Below are positions 1 to 7,258 of a stretch of 20,596 nucleotides of DNA, one piece after another. A model generated the notes under the pieces. The model saw only the letters and a program-made list of their open reading frames with translations, was not told where the DNA came from and did no database searches. The DNA lies in the NCBI GenBank assembly GCA_934432725.1, contig CAKRZE010000025.1, positions 1-20,596 of the forward strand, given 5' to 3'. A program made the translations under genes and the position numbers. Every line of letters starts with the position of its first letter. Within the stretch, counting starts at the first letter, position 1. The DNA is from an uncultured Eubacteriales bacterium (GTDB lineage Bacteria > Bacillota > Clostridia > Oscillospirales > CAG-272).

Positions 1-335
1 AAGAAGCTGCGCAGGCGGCTCACTGTTTCCGCAAACCGGAGGAGCATCCCCCCCAACGGCACATCGGATATAGCGGAGCAGACGAAGGGCTGCATGAAAA
101 TAAGGTCCGCACGATCAGGATGCCTCTGCCGTTTGTGATTTCACGCATCAATGCTCTGCGCCGCAGGGGGCAAGCCGCAGGCGGGGGCTTATGATTCTCT
201 GACGGCAGCTTCGCATATTTGTTTGAGCATGCAGAAAAATCCGGGCGAAGACGGCTGCAGACCGATCATACGGAAAGCTGTCCGGCAGGCGGCACGCCGA
301 TGAGTCCGAATGCAGTTCATATTCGGCTTTTCCGC
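1..335. other. Edge stretch without a confident gene
   Basis: No gene can be called here with confidence. One plus-strand frame is open from the window edge (base 3) to a TGA at 192-194. Its translation ends in ...PLPFVISRINALRRRGQAAGGGL, which could be the tail of a gene truncated by the window, but I recognise no family in it. A short hairpin (CCGAAT 306-311, ATTCGG 321-326, then CTTTT on the plus strand) lies between that frame and the convergent MerR gene and could be a weak terminator. The minus-strand open frame at 148-345 has a composition typical of a shadow frame. Confidence 0.3.
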
Positions 336-1163
336 TCATTCGCACTTGACCGGGATGCAGATCTCGGTCACAAACTTCCCCGTATCGTTGGTAATGCCGT
401 AGTCAATGAGCGTGACCTCACGGGAAAAACCAACGATCTGCATTTTGTGTTTGTCAATATAGCCCAGCAACTTTTGATACTGTGCCGGAGCTTCTGCGTG
501 GCTGCCCCAGAAACGCAGCCGCACACAAAGCGTTTCCGGCAGGCTGCGTGTTTCGCCCGTGTAAATATCCTCCTGATCCAAGATCAGAAAAATGCCGTCA
601 TACCGTGCCGTTTCCGCCTTTTGCAGGTGTTCCACCGAAATACCCAGCCCGACCTTGCCGAGAAAGACAACTGCCTCGGCGTCGGACTGATCCAGCTTTC
701 GGATCGGTGCTTCCATATCGGCGGAACCGTCTATTTTCGGCGGATCGTCCATCCATACAATGCGGCAAGCAGGTAGTTTCATCAGAAAAACAGTATTCAG
801 CGGTGTATTCCCGGCATCTGTCAGCCAATTCAGGCGATGGTTGATCTTCTGCTCAATGCGTTTCAACTCCTGCTGCTTTTTGAGTACCGCCTGCTTCTGC
901 TGCCGAAGCTTTTCTTCAATACGGTCAATGTCCCTGTTTTTCAGGAAGTCCTCAATTTCAGTCAGCGGCATATCCAACGCCCGAAGATAGCGGATGGTAT
1001 TCAGCACCTCAAATTGCTCTGTTCCGTAATAGCGGTAGCCGGAATCGGGAGAGATATATGCCGGGGTCAAAAGCCCGATATGCTCATAGTGCCGCAGGCT
1101 GCTGACGCTGATATGGAACAGCTTGGATACCTCCCCGATGGGGAAAAGATTTTTTCTGTCCAT
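336..1163 (-). CDS. MerR-family, BmrR/BltR-like multidrug-responsive regulator
   Basis: This 275-residue transcription activator belongs to the MerR family. Residues about 7-75 form the winged-helix DNA-binding domain (IGEVSKLFHISVSSLRHYE, then GYRYYGTEQ). Residues about 80-115 are a charged helix rich in K, Q and E that matches the family's dimerising coiled coil. The remaining C-terminal part (about 125-275) has the length and layout of a GyrI-like/BmrR ligand-binding domain; BmrR-type proteins bind hydrophobic cationic drugs there. The ATG has an excellent GGAGG site that lies inside the last codons of the upstream MATE gene, and only four bases separate that stop from this start, so the two are translated from one message. 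By family analogy it should twist the 19-bp-spacer promoter at 2563-2593 into an active form when ligand is bound. The actual ligand cannot be read from sequence. Confidence 0.9.
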   Translation of the reverse strand: MDRKNLFPIGEVSKLFHISVSSLRHYEHIGLLTPAYISPDSGYRYYGTEQFEVLNTIRYLRALDMPLTEIEDFLKNRDIDRIEEKLRQQKQAVLKKQQELKRIEQKINHRLNWLTDAGNTPLNTVFLMKLPACRIVWMDDPPKIDGSADMEAPIRKLDQSDAEAVVFLGKVGLGISVEHLQKAETARYDGIFLILDQEDIYTGETRSLPETLCVRLRFWGSHAEAPAQYQKLLGYIDKHKMQIVGFSREVTLIDYGITNDTGKFVTEICIPVKCE

Positions 1164-1167
1164 AGCT

Positions 1168-2526
1168 TCAACCTCCTAACACGGTTTTGCGGTCTTTCCG
1201 GCGAATCACGACAAAAGCGATGACGCAGATCAAAACGGACAGCAGCGAGCCTGCCGCTGTTGCCAAGCCCATCGGGAAAAGTGTTGCCGGGAATAGCGTT
1301 GATGTCAGATAGACACCGGGGATACGCACCAGTGCGATGGCGAGAATATTATGCAGGAACGACAGACCGGATTTTCCGCAGGCGCAGAAATATCCGCTGA
1401 AGCTGAAATGGATACCTGCAAAAATGCTGTCCCAGATATATCCTCTCAGATACTGTCCGCCCAGCCGTATTACATCCGCACCGCCTTCGGCGTTTCTGTC
1501 TGTAAACAGAGATACGATAGGTTCCGCCGCAAACTGAATGACGACGGAGGAAAGCACACCGAAGCCCACGGCAAGCAGGATCGCATACCGCAGCGTCTGA
1601 ATTGCCCGTTCCGGCTTCTTTGCACCGATGTTCTGTGCCCCCAGCGCCGAAACCGCGGAGAGCATCGAGGACGGAATCAGAAACAGAAAGCTCATGACTT
1701 TCTCTATAATACCGACTGCCGCCGCATCGTTCAAGCCCCGGCGATTGGCAATGACGGTAATGACGATAAAAGCAATTTGAATCAATCCATCCTGCAAGGC
1801 AATGGGAACGCCGATTTTCAAAATCTTTCCCATTACCGGGCGGCGGGGCTTGAAGTCGGATTTTTCCATCACGATACTCTTTCGCTTCAGAATCACAACC
1901 AAGGACACCACTACGCTGATTGCTTGGGATACCGTTGTACCCAGCGCTGCTCCGGCAGGACCGAGACGGAACACGCCCATAAAAAGATAGTCCAAGCCGA
2001 TGTTGGCGGCACAGGCAACGGCGATAAAGTACATCGGGCTCTTGCTGTCGCCCATCCCGCGGAAAATGGAGCTGAGGATGTTATACGCCGTGATAAAAGG
2101 AATGCCGATGAAGCAGACGGTTAGATACGCCACTGTCCCGTCCACGGCTTCCGTCGGAGTGGACATTGCCGAGACGATGGGGCGAACCAACACAAGCAAA
2201 ACCGCCATCAGTGAGACAGACACCGCCATAAAGAGCGCTGCGGTATTGCCCGCATCCTTTGCCGCCTGTCTGCGGTCACCCGCACCGATGGCTTGCCCGA
2301 TGCTGACGGTAGTTCCCATTGCAAGCCCGACGATCATCACTGTGAGCATATGCATCACCTGTGAGCCGATAGAAACGGCGGTGGTGCTGGCGACGCCCTC
2401 AAACTGACCGATGATAAAGAGGTCAGCCATCCCGTAAAGCGTCTGTAAAAAATACGAGAGTAAGTACGGCAGCGAGAACAGAATGACATTTTTGAATACG
2501 CTGCCGGTGGTTAAGTTCTTTTCCAT
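1168..2526 (-). CDS. MATE-family multidrug/cation antiporter
   Basis: This 452-residue polytopic inner-membrane protein has about twelve hydrophobic segments, the usual length and topology of MATE (NorM/DinF-like) exporters, which expel drugs in exchange for Na+ or H+. Typical features are the N-terminal GSVFKNVILFSLPYLLSYF segment, the GMADLFIIGQF loop after helix 1, the GAGDRRQAAKDAGN loop, and the matching GAQNIGAKKPERA loop in the second half of the pseudo-twofold repeat. The start ATG is preceded by an AGAAGG ribosome site about ten bases upstream. It is the first gene of a two-gene minus-strand unit with the MerR regulator. The pump identity is firm; the substrates are unknown, but pairing with a BmrR-like sensor suggests lipophilic drugs or dyes. 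Confidence 0.93.
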   Translation of the reverse strand: MEKNLTTGSVFKNVILFSLPYLLSYFLQTLYGMADLFIIGQFEGVASTTAVSIGSQVMHMLTVMIVGLAMGTTVSIGQAIGAGDRRQAAKDAGNTAALFMAVSVSLMAVLLVLVRPIVSAMSTPTEAVDGTVAYLTVCFIGIPFITAYNILSSIFRGMGDSKSPMYFIAVACAANIGLDYLFMGVFRLGPAGAALGTTVSQAISVVVSLVVILKRKSIVMEKSDFKPRRPVMGKILKIGVPIALQDGLIQIAFIVITVIANRRGLNDAAAVGIIEKVMSFLFLIPSSMLSAVSALGAQNIGAKKPERAIQTLRYAILLAVGFGVLSSVVIQFAAEPIVSLFTDRNAEGGADVIRLGGQYLRGYIWDSIFAGIHFSFSGYFCACGKSGLSFLHNILAIALVRIPGVYLTSTLFPATLFPMGLATAAGSLLSVLICVIAFVVIRRKDRKTVLGG

Positions 2527-2562
2527 TGCACTTGTTCCTTCTTTGCGTTTGATGACTCTTAT

Positions 2563-2593
2563 ATTATAAACTCTATAACAGTTGTAGAGTCAA
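2563..2593 (-). promoter_or_regulatory. MerR-type promoter/operator of the MATE-merR unit
   Basis: On the minus strand a -35 TTGACT (2588-2593) and a perfect -10 TATAAT (2563-2568) are separated by 19 bases instead of 17. The spacer region holds an inverted repeat, ACTCTA at 2570-2575 and TAGAGT at 2585-2590, 9 bases apart. A long spacer filled by a dyad is the hallmark of promoters activated by MerR proteins, and the second gene of the unit encodes such a protein. Transcription should start near 2556, leaving a leader of about 30 bases. Confidence 0.85.
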
Positions 2594-2765
2594 GAGGAAA
2601 TAGAAAATATTTTGAGAAAACATTTGACGGACAGGCGTGTTTGACGCAGATAAAAATCCACCGAAAACAACCGACTTTTCGGCGGTCCGGCGGATGCTTT
2701 GACAGAAAATGTATCACGGCTGCAGATCGTATGCAGACTGCTGCGAATAGTTGTGGCAGCAAAAA

Positions 2766-2812
2766 AACAAATCCGAACCAATTTCGTTTGACGAAATAGT
2801 TCGGATTTGTTT
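2766..2812 (-). terminator. Intrinsic terminator of tRNA-Glu
   Basis: The arms AAACAAATCCGAAC (2766-2779) and GTTCGGATTTGTTT (2799-2812) are fully complementary, and an inner ATTTCGT/ACGAAAT pairing extends the hairpin. On the minus strand it is followed by a run of T (complement of the A run at 2761-2767). It starts only five bases past the tRNA CCA end, so it is the natural end of that transcript. Confidence 0.9.
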
Positions 2813-2816
2813 TATC

Positions 2817-2891
2817 TGGTGACCCGAGGGGGAATCGAACCCCCGATTGCGCCGTGAGAGGGCGCCGTCTTAGCCGCTTGACCATCAGGCC
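2817..2891 (-). tRNA. tRNA-Glu (anticodon CTC)
   Basis: The 75-base minus-strand sequence folds as a complete cloverleaf. The acceptor GGCCTGA pairs with TCGGGTC (two G-U wobbles), followed by discriminator A and an encoded CCA. The D stem is GTC/GAC. The anticodon stem GCGCC/GGCGC carries the loop CTCTCAC, giving anticodon CTC. There is a four-base variable loop, and the T arm is GGGGG-TTCGATT-CCCCC. It reads GAG glutamate codons. A 112-residue frame that runs across it on the same strand is an artefact. Confidence 0.97.
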
Positions 2892-2907
2892 GTCCAACGT
2901 GAGTCTA

Positions 2908-2936
2908 ATTATAGCATGCCTGTATCAAAAATGCAA
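2908..2936 (-). promoter_or_regulatory. Sigma-A promoter of tRNA-Glu
   Basis: On the minus strand TTGCAT (2931-2936) and a perfect TATAAT (2908-2913) are separated by 17 bases. The predicted start near 2900 leaves about nine bases before the mature tRNA 5' end at 2891. Confidence 0.85.
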
Positions 2937-3029
2937 GGGGGTATGAGAAAAAACATGTGAACAAATTGTAAATAACTGTAGAGTACCGGTTTGGAAGGGG
3001 AGGGGGAAGAGATGCATGCGGGGGCTATG

Positions 3030-3092
3030 GAGAGAAAAGAAGTTATCACTCTCTGTGTGCGGTGTGCCAAAAACGTTGGCGTTCTTTCTCTC
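3030..3092. repeat. Imperfect long hairpin upstream of the heat-shock promoter
   Basis: GAGAGAAAAGAA at 3030-3041 pairs with TTCTTTCTCTC at 3082-3092 with one bulged base. An inner hairpin GCCAA/TTGGC sits at 3066-3080. It lies between the divergent tRNA promoter and the hrcA promoter. The remainder of 2937-3129 is A/T-rich or purine-rich with no coding signal. No function can be assigned. Confidence 0.45.
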
Positions 3093-3129
3093 GTTAATAA
3101 TTAATTAACAAAAAATACATACAATATCC

Positions 3130-3158
3130 TTGATTCTGGTCGGGTTCTATGGTATCTT
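3130..3158 (+). promoter_or_regulatory. Sigma-A promoter of the hrcA operon
   Basis: TTGATT (3130-3135), a 17-base spacer and TATCTT (3153-3158). The predicted start, about 3165, is just before the CIRCE element, which is the normal arrangement for an HrcA-repressed promoter. Confidence 0.75.
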
Positions 3159-3170
3159 CATAAACAGTGA

Positions 3171-3197
3171 TTAGCACTTGAGCAAAGAGAGTGCTAA
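3171..3197 (+). promoter_or_regulatory. CIRCE operator (HrcA binding site)
   Basis: TTAGCACTT (3171-3179), nine bases, GAGTGCTAA (3189-3197). This is the canonical 9-9-9 CIRCE inverted repeat with one change in the last base of the left arm. HrcA dimers bind it and repress the operon at normal temperature, and the DNA arms also sit in the leader RNA. It lies directly ahead of hrcA, so the operon is autoregulated. Confidence 0.97.
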
Positions 3198-3258
3198 TCG
3201 CAGACTAAAAAATGATTCGGACGGAAAAGTACAGCTGTTGCGGAAAGGGGGATTATGC

Positions 3259-4386
3259 ATGGCACGTGCTTCTGCAAACGGCGGGGAGCTGAGTCCCCGG
3301 AAGAAGATGATTCTGAAATCCGTTATTGAAGCATACATTCGCTGCGGAGAGCCGGTCGGCTCGCGGACCTTGACGCAGAATCTGCAAATTGCATTATCGC
3401 CCGCGACGATCCGGAATGAAATGGCGGAATTGGAGAGCATGGGATATCTTATCCAGCCGCACACCTCTGCCGGACGGGTTCCGACAGAATACGGATATCG
3501 GTTTTATGTCAATTCCCTGATGCAGCGGAAGCCGCTGAGCGAGGTGGAAAGGCGTGAGCTGGACAGCATGGCACAGAACCGGCTGACGGAGCTTGACAAG
3601 GTGCTGGACCGGGCGACAAAACTCATCTCCGAGCTGACCAACTACACCTCCATCGCCGTAAAGCCCAAGCAGACCTCCATTGTAGTGACGCATTTCAAGG
3701 TGGTTCCGATGTCGCAGGATGTTTTCCTCCTTATTATGATTACCAATGTGGATGTCGTCCGGACCCGCCATATTCATGTAAACGGCTCCTTGGATGAAGC
3801 GCTTCTGCGCCGGCTGGAGCTTGCGCTGAATTATTATGTGGCAGGCAGGACCCCGGACCGCATCACGCTCCCGCAGATCATGGAGATCGAGCGTGCGCTG
3901 CCCGGGTGCGAATCGTTGGTAAACCCGATCGTCAAATGCGTATATGAGGTGATCAGTGAGCTGGACGGCGGAGAGCTGAAGGTGGATGGCGTAAACCGTC
4001 TTTTGCAGTATCCCGAGTATTCCGACATCGGAGAGTTTCAGAGACTGCTCGGACTTTTGGAAAACAAGGACGATATTCTGGATCTGGTATCCAATTCGGA
4101 GAAGGACCGGATTAATGTGATGATCGGATCCGAGAACAATGTGGATGTGATGCATAATTCCTCTCTGGTATTCAAAACGGTATCCAGCGGAGGAAGAGTC
4201 ATCGGTGCAATCGGTGTGATCGGTCCGTGCCGGATGGATTATTCAAAGGTTATTACGGCACTGGAGCAGTTGGCACACAGCATCGAGAGTGTGGCGGAGC
4301 TCCGGTCTCTGCCGCAGCCCGGCGGAAAAACGGGGGGCGATTCGGATGAAAATTCATCACAAAAAGAAAAAACAGAGGAAAGCTGA
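3259..4386 (+). CDS. hrcA: Heat-inducible transcription repressor HrcA
   Basis: This 375-residue protein is the repressor of class I heat-shock genes; it binds CIRCE and is kept active by GroEL. The N-terminal winged helix (about residues 9-100) contains the family signatures MILKSVIEAYIRCGEPVGSR, LSPATIRNEMAELE and the wing HTSAGRVPTEYGYR. The central and C-terminal parts match the GAF-like and inserted dimerising domains, with the conserved ending GRVIGAIGVIGPCRMDYSKV. Length is slightly above the usual 340-350 because of a polar C-terminal tail. The ATG at 3259 follows an AAAGGGGG ribosome site by about seven bases. A longer reading from a TTG at 3178 would put the coding start inside CIRCE and is unlikely. 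It is the first gene of the operon. Confidence 0.96.
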   Translation: MARASANGGELSPRKKMILKSVIEAYIRCGEPVGSRTLTQNLQIALSPATIRNEMAELESMGYLIQPHTSAGRVPTEYGYRFYVNSLMQRKPLSEVERRELDSMAQNRLTELDKVLDRATKLISELTNYTSIAVKPKQTSIVVTHFKVVPMSQDVFLLIMITNVDVVRTRHIHVNGSLDEALLRRLELALNYYVAGRTPDRITLPQIMEIERALPGCESLVNPIVKCVYEVISELDGGELKVDGVNRLLQYPEYSDIGEFQRLLGLLENKDDILDLVSNSEKDRINVMIGSENNVDVMHNSSLVFKTVSSGGRVIGAIGVIGPCRMDYSKVITALEQLAHSIESVAELRSLPQPGGKTGGDSDENSSQKEKTEES

Positions 4387-4420
4387 GCTTTTTGAGATCA
4401 GAAGAAAGGAACGTACAACG

Positions 4421-5044
4421 GTGAACGACGAAAAGCAGAAGATTGACACTGAAGAGCAGGATCCCGTGAAAAACGGCAGCGATGCCGCAGAAAAGACATC
4501 TGCCGCTGCTGCCGGAGAGCCGGAAAAGAAGCCGGAGGCTTCCGGAACGGACGCGGAAAAGCAGACGGGGGATGCGGGAACAACCGATCGCGGGGAACGC
4601 ATTCTGAAGTCGGAAAATGAGAAGCTGAAGCGCGAGCTTGCGGAGTCCGATGACAAATACCGGCGCATGATTGCGGAGTATGACAATTACCGGAAGCGCA
4701 CCGCAAAGGAGCGCGAGGGCATTTATGCCGATGCATATGCGGATGCGCTGAAGGAGCTGCTTTCCGTCAAGGACGCACTGGAGATGGCGGTCAGATACAG
4801 TGAAAGCGATAAGGTGGTGGAGGGCGTTCAGATGACGCTTGCCAAATTCACCGACACCTTTCATAAGCTCGGCGTAGAGGAGTTCGGGAAGGTGAACGAG
4901 CCGTTTGATCCGAATATCCACAACGCCGTGATGCATGTGGAGGATGAAGCCTTCGGCGAAAATGTGATTGCCGAGGTCTTGATGAAGGGCTACCGGAAGG
5001 GCGACCGGATTCTCAGACATGCGATGGTTAAGGTTGCAAACTGA
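4421..5044 (+). CDS. grpE: Nucleotide exchange factor GrpE
   Basis: This is the cochaperone that releases ADP from DnaK. From the chosen GTG it has 207 residues: an acidic, low-complexity N-terminus (about 1-60), a long dimerising helix (about 62-120, including the family motif YDNYRKRTAKEREG), and the C-terminal beta domain that touches DnaK (VEEFGKVNEPFDPNIHNAV to GDRILRHAMVKV). The GTG at 4421 has an AGAAAGGA site ten bases upstream and gives a typical acidic GrpE start. An in-frame ATG at 4346 would overlap the hrcA end by 41 bases and add a very basic 25-residue leader. It does have a G-rich site ahead of it, so this start cannot be fully excluded. It lies 34 bases behind hrcA in the same transcript. 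Confidence 0.93.
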   Translation: MNDEKQKIDTEEQDPVKNGSDAAEKTSAAAAGEPEKKPEASGTDAEKQTGDAGTTDRGERILKSENEKLKRELAESDDKYRRMIAEYDNYRKRTAKEREGIYADAYADALKELLSVKDALEMAVRYSESDKVVEGVQMTLAKFTDTFHKLGVEEFGKVNEPFDPNIHNAVMHVEDEAFGENVIAEVLMKGYRKGDRILRHAMVKVAN

Positions 5045-5058
5045 AGCGCATCGCGCTT
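5044..5058 (+). other. Small hairpin straddling the grpE stop codon
   Basis: AAGCGC (5044-5049), loop ATC, GCGCTT (5053-5058) is a perfect six-base-pair stem beginning on the last base of the grpE stop. An outer TGAAGC/GCTTCA pairing is an alternative. The following 50 bases up to dnaK are very A/T-rich. It could be a processing or stabilising structure; it is not a terminator because the T run is short and displaced. Confidence 0.4.
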
Positions 5059-5115
5059 TGGCTTCAATATAAATTTTTGTTAAAAATATTACACATATAG
5101 ATGGAGGATACGATT

Positions 5116-6963
5116 ATGGGAAAGATTATCGGTATTGACCTCGGTACTACAAACTCTTGCGTTGCCGTTTATGAGGGCGGCGAGCCTGTTGTGATTACGA
5201 ACCCCGAAGGAGCGCGGACAACGCCTTCCGTCGTGGCATTTTCCAAGACCGGCGAAAGAATTGTCGGTCAGGCGGCAAAGCGTCAGGCTATCACGAACCC
5301 CGACCGTACGATCATGTCGATCAAGCGCCATATGGGCTCCGATTACAAGGTAAAGATTGACGACAAGTCTTATACGCCGCAGGAAATCTCCGCAATGATC
5401 CTGCAGAAGATGAAGACGGATGCGGAGGCATATCTCGGCACGACCGTGACCGAGGCGGTCATCACGGTTCCGGCATACTTTACGGATGCACAGCGTCAGG
5501 CAACGAAGGATGCGGGCAGAATTGCCGGGCTTGACGTAAAGCGTATTATCAACGAGCCTACCGCAGCCGCTCTGGCATACGGTATGGATAAGGAAGCCAA
5601 CCAGAAGATCATGGTATTTGACCTGGGCGGCGGCACCTTTGATGTATCGCTTCTGGATATCTCGGACGGCGTCTTTGAGGTGCTTGCCACCAACGGCAAT
5701 ACGCATCTGGGCGGCGATGACTTTGACCAGAGGATCATCGACTGGATGGCGGATACCTTTGCAAAGGACAACGGCGGCATTGACCTCAGAAAGGATAAGA
5801 TGGCGCTTCAGCGTCTGAAGGAAGCTGCCGAGAAGGCAAAGATCGAGCTTTCCGGCATGACCTCCGCCAACATCAACCTGCCGTTCATCACGGCAAACGC
5901 AAACGGTCCGATGCACTTTGATGCAACGCTGACCAGAGCGAAATTCGATGAGCTGACGGCTGATCTGGTTGCCGCTACGCTGGAGCCTACCAAGAAGGCT
6001 TTGGCTGACGCGGGACTGACTGCGGCACAGGTTGACAAGGTTCTGCTTGTCGGCGGTTCCACCCGTATTCCCGCCGTTCAGGAAACGGTCAAGAAGTTTA
6101 TCGGCAAGGAGCCGTTCAAGGGCATCAACCCGGATGAATGCGTTGCAATCGGCGCGGCGGTACAGGGCGGTGTGCTCGGCGGAGAGGTCAAGGATCTTCT
6201 GCTTCTTGATGTAACGCCTCTGTCCCTCGGCATTGAGACGCTCGGCGGCGTTTGCACCAAGATCATCGACCGCAATACCACGATCCCGGTCAAGAAGAGT
6301 CAGGTATTCTCCACTGCGGCGGACGGTCAGACCTCTGTTCAGATTCACGTGCTGCAGGGTGAGCGTGAGATGGCTGCCGGCAATACGACACTCGGCATGT
6401 TCAACCTGGACGGCATTCCTGCCGCTCCGCGCGGCGTGCCGCAGATTGAGGTCACCTTTGATATCGATGCAAACGGCATCGTGAACGTCACGGCAAAGGA
6501 TCTCGGAACCGGCAAGGAGCAGCACATCACGATTACCTCTTCGACCAACATGAGCAAGGAGGATATTGACCGTGCAGTCCGCGAGGCTGAGAAATATGCC
6601 GATCAGGATAAGAAGCAGAAGGAAGCGGTTGATACCAAGAATCAGGCGGAATCCCTGATCTTCCAGACGGAAAAGGCACTGACAGAGCTTGGCGATAAGA
6701 TTTCCGCGGATGAGAAGGCGACTGTGACCGCCGCTGCCGATAAGCTGAAGGAGACTGTCAAGGGCGGCGATACGGCTGCGATCAAGGCGGACACCGAGGC
6801 TTTGCAGCAGGCATTCTATAAGATTTCCGAGAAGCTGTATCAGCAGGCAGGCGCGGCGAACGGCGGAAACGGTGCCGGCGCGGCGGGCAGCCAGAGTCAG
6901 GATGCAAACGGCAATACCTATTACAATGCCGACTATGAAGACAAGACCGGCGACAACAAGTAA
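5116..6963 (+). CDS. dnaK: Molecular chaperone DnaK (Hsp70)
   Basis: This 615-residue ATP-driven cytoplasmic chaperone has the complete Hsp70 layout. The nucleotide-binding domain carries GIDLGTTNSCVAV at the N-terminus, DLGGGTFDVSLL near residue 169 and VGGSTRIPAVQ near residue 315. The substrate-binding domain starts after the linker KDLLLLDVTPLSLGIET, and the helical lid is followed by a G/A-rich tail that ends in YYNADYEDKTGDNK rather than the common EEVD-like or DAEFEE endings. Length is normal for Firmicutes. The ATG at 5116 has an ideal GGAGGA site seven bases upstream; an ATG fifteen bases earlier overlaps that site and is rejected. It works with GrpE, encoded just before it, and DnaJ, encoded after a 295-base structured spacer. 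Confidence 0.98.
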   Translation: MGKIIGIDLGTTNSCVAVYEGGEPVVITNPEGARTTPSVVAFSKTGERIVGQAAKRQAITNPDRTIMSIKRHMGSDYKVKIDDKSYTPQEISAMILQKMKTDAEAYLGTTVTEAVITVPAYFTDAQRQATKDAGRIAGLDVKRIINEPTAAALAYGMDKEANQKIMVFDLGGGTFDVSLLDISDGVFEVLATNGNTHLGGDDFDQRIIDWMADTFAKDNGGIDLRKDKMALQRLKEAAEKAKIELSGMTSANINLPFITANANGPMHFDATLTRAKFDELTADLVAATLEPTKKALADAGLTAAQVDKVLLVGGSTRIPAVQETVKKFIGKEPFKGINPDECVAIGAAVQGGVLGGEVKDLLLLDVTPLSLGIETLGGVCTKIIDRNTTIPVKKSQVFSTAADGQTSVQIHVLQGEREMAAGNTTLGMFNLDGIPAAPRGVPQIEVTFDIDANGIVNVTAKDLGTGKEQHITITSSTNMSKEDIDRAVREAEKYADQDKKQKEAVDTKNQAESLIFQTEKALTELGDKISADEKATVTAAADKLKETVKGGDTAAIKADTEALQQAFYKISEKLYQQAGAANGGNGAGAAGSQSQDANGNTYYNADYEDKTGDNK

Positions 6964-6982
6964 TTGAAAAAAGGCGGGGCAG

Positions 6983-7220
6983 AACCGGCGCCTCAAAGCG
7001 GCGCCGGTTTCCCTCCGCTTTGAGGCGGCTTGCCGCAGTTCGGACGGCTGCCGGATGAAGGCTCGGACCGCACCGGGAGGCTTTTGAACCGGCGCGGCAC
7101 GATACTGTCCGTGAAAATGCCGCAGGAGCCGGATGCCGCACACATATTTTCCGCAGCGACGGCTTTTGTCACTGCGGAAATTCGTGTTTTGACCCGGACG
7201 GAGCACGGCAGTCTCTGCCG
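6983..7220 (+). promoter_or_regulatory. Structured dnaK-dnaJ spacer with mutually exclusive hairpins
   Basis: The 295-base gap between dnaK and dnaJ contains no gene signal but is densely self-complementary. Hairpin A: AACCGGCGCC (6983-6992) with GGCGCCGGTT (7000-7009), 10 bp. Hairpin B: CGCCTCAAAGCGG (6989-7001) with CCGCTTTGAGGCG (7015-7027), 13 bp. A and B share bases and cannot coexist. Hairpin C: GCGG/CCGC at 7025-7036, overlapping the right arm of B. Hairpin D: TTTCCGCAG (7148-7156) with CTGCGGAAA (7172-7180). Hairpin E: CGGCAG/CTGCCG at 7206-7220. None is followed directly by a T run, and no good -10 box is present before dnaJ. This fits RNA-level control or processing rather than a simple terminator plus promoter. 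Confidence 0.55.
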
Positions 7221-7258
7221 GCGGCGGACAGACAAGGACGGAAGGTACGGATAGCATT

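Noticed and set aside
2661..2682. CCGAAAA/TTTTCGG hairpin as a second terminator
   Set aside because: It has only a displaced five-T run on the minus strand and sits past a much stronger tRNA terminator.
2559..2897. 112-residue minus-strand open frame
   Set aside because: It reads straight through the tRNA-Glu gene, its terminator and the MATE promoter; chance frame.
3178..3258. TTG start giving a longer HrcA
   Set aside because: The start lies inside the CIRCE element with no ribosome site; the ATG at 3259 has a good site and gives the normal HrcA N-terminus.
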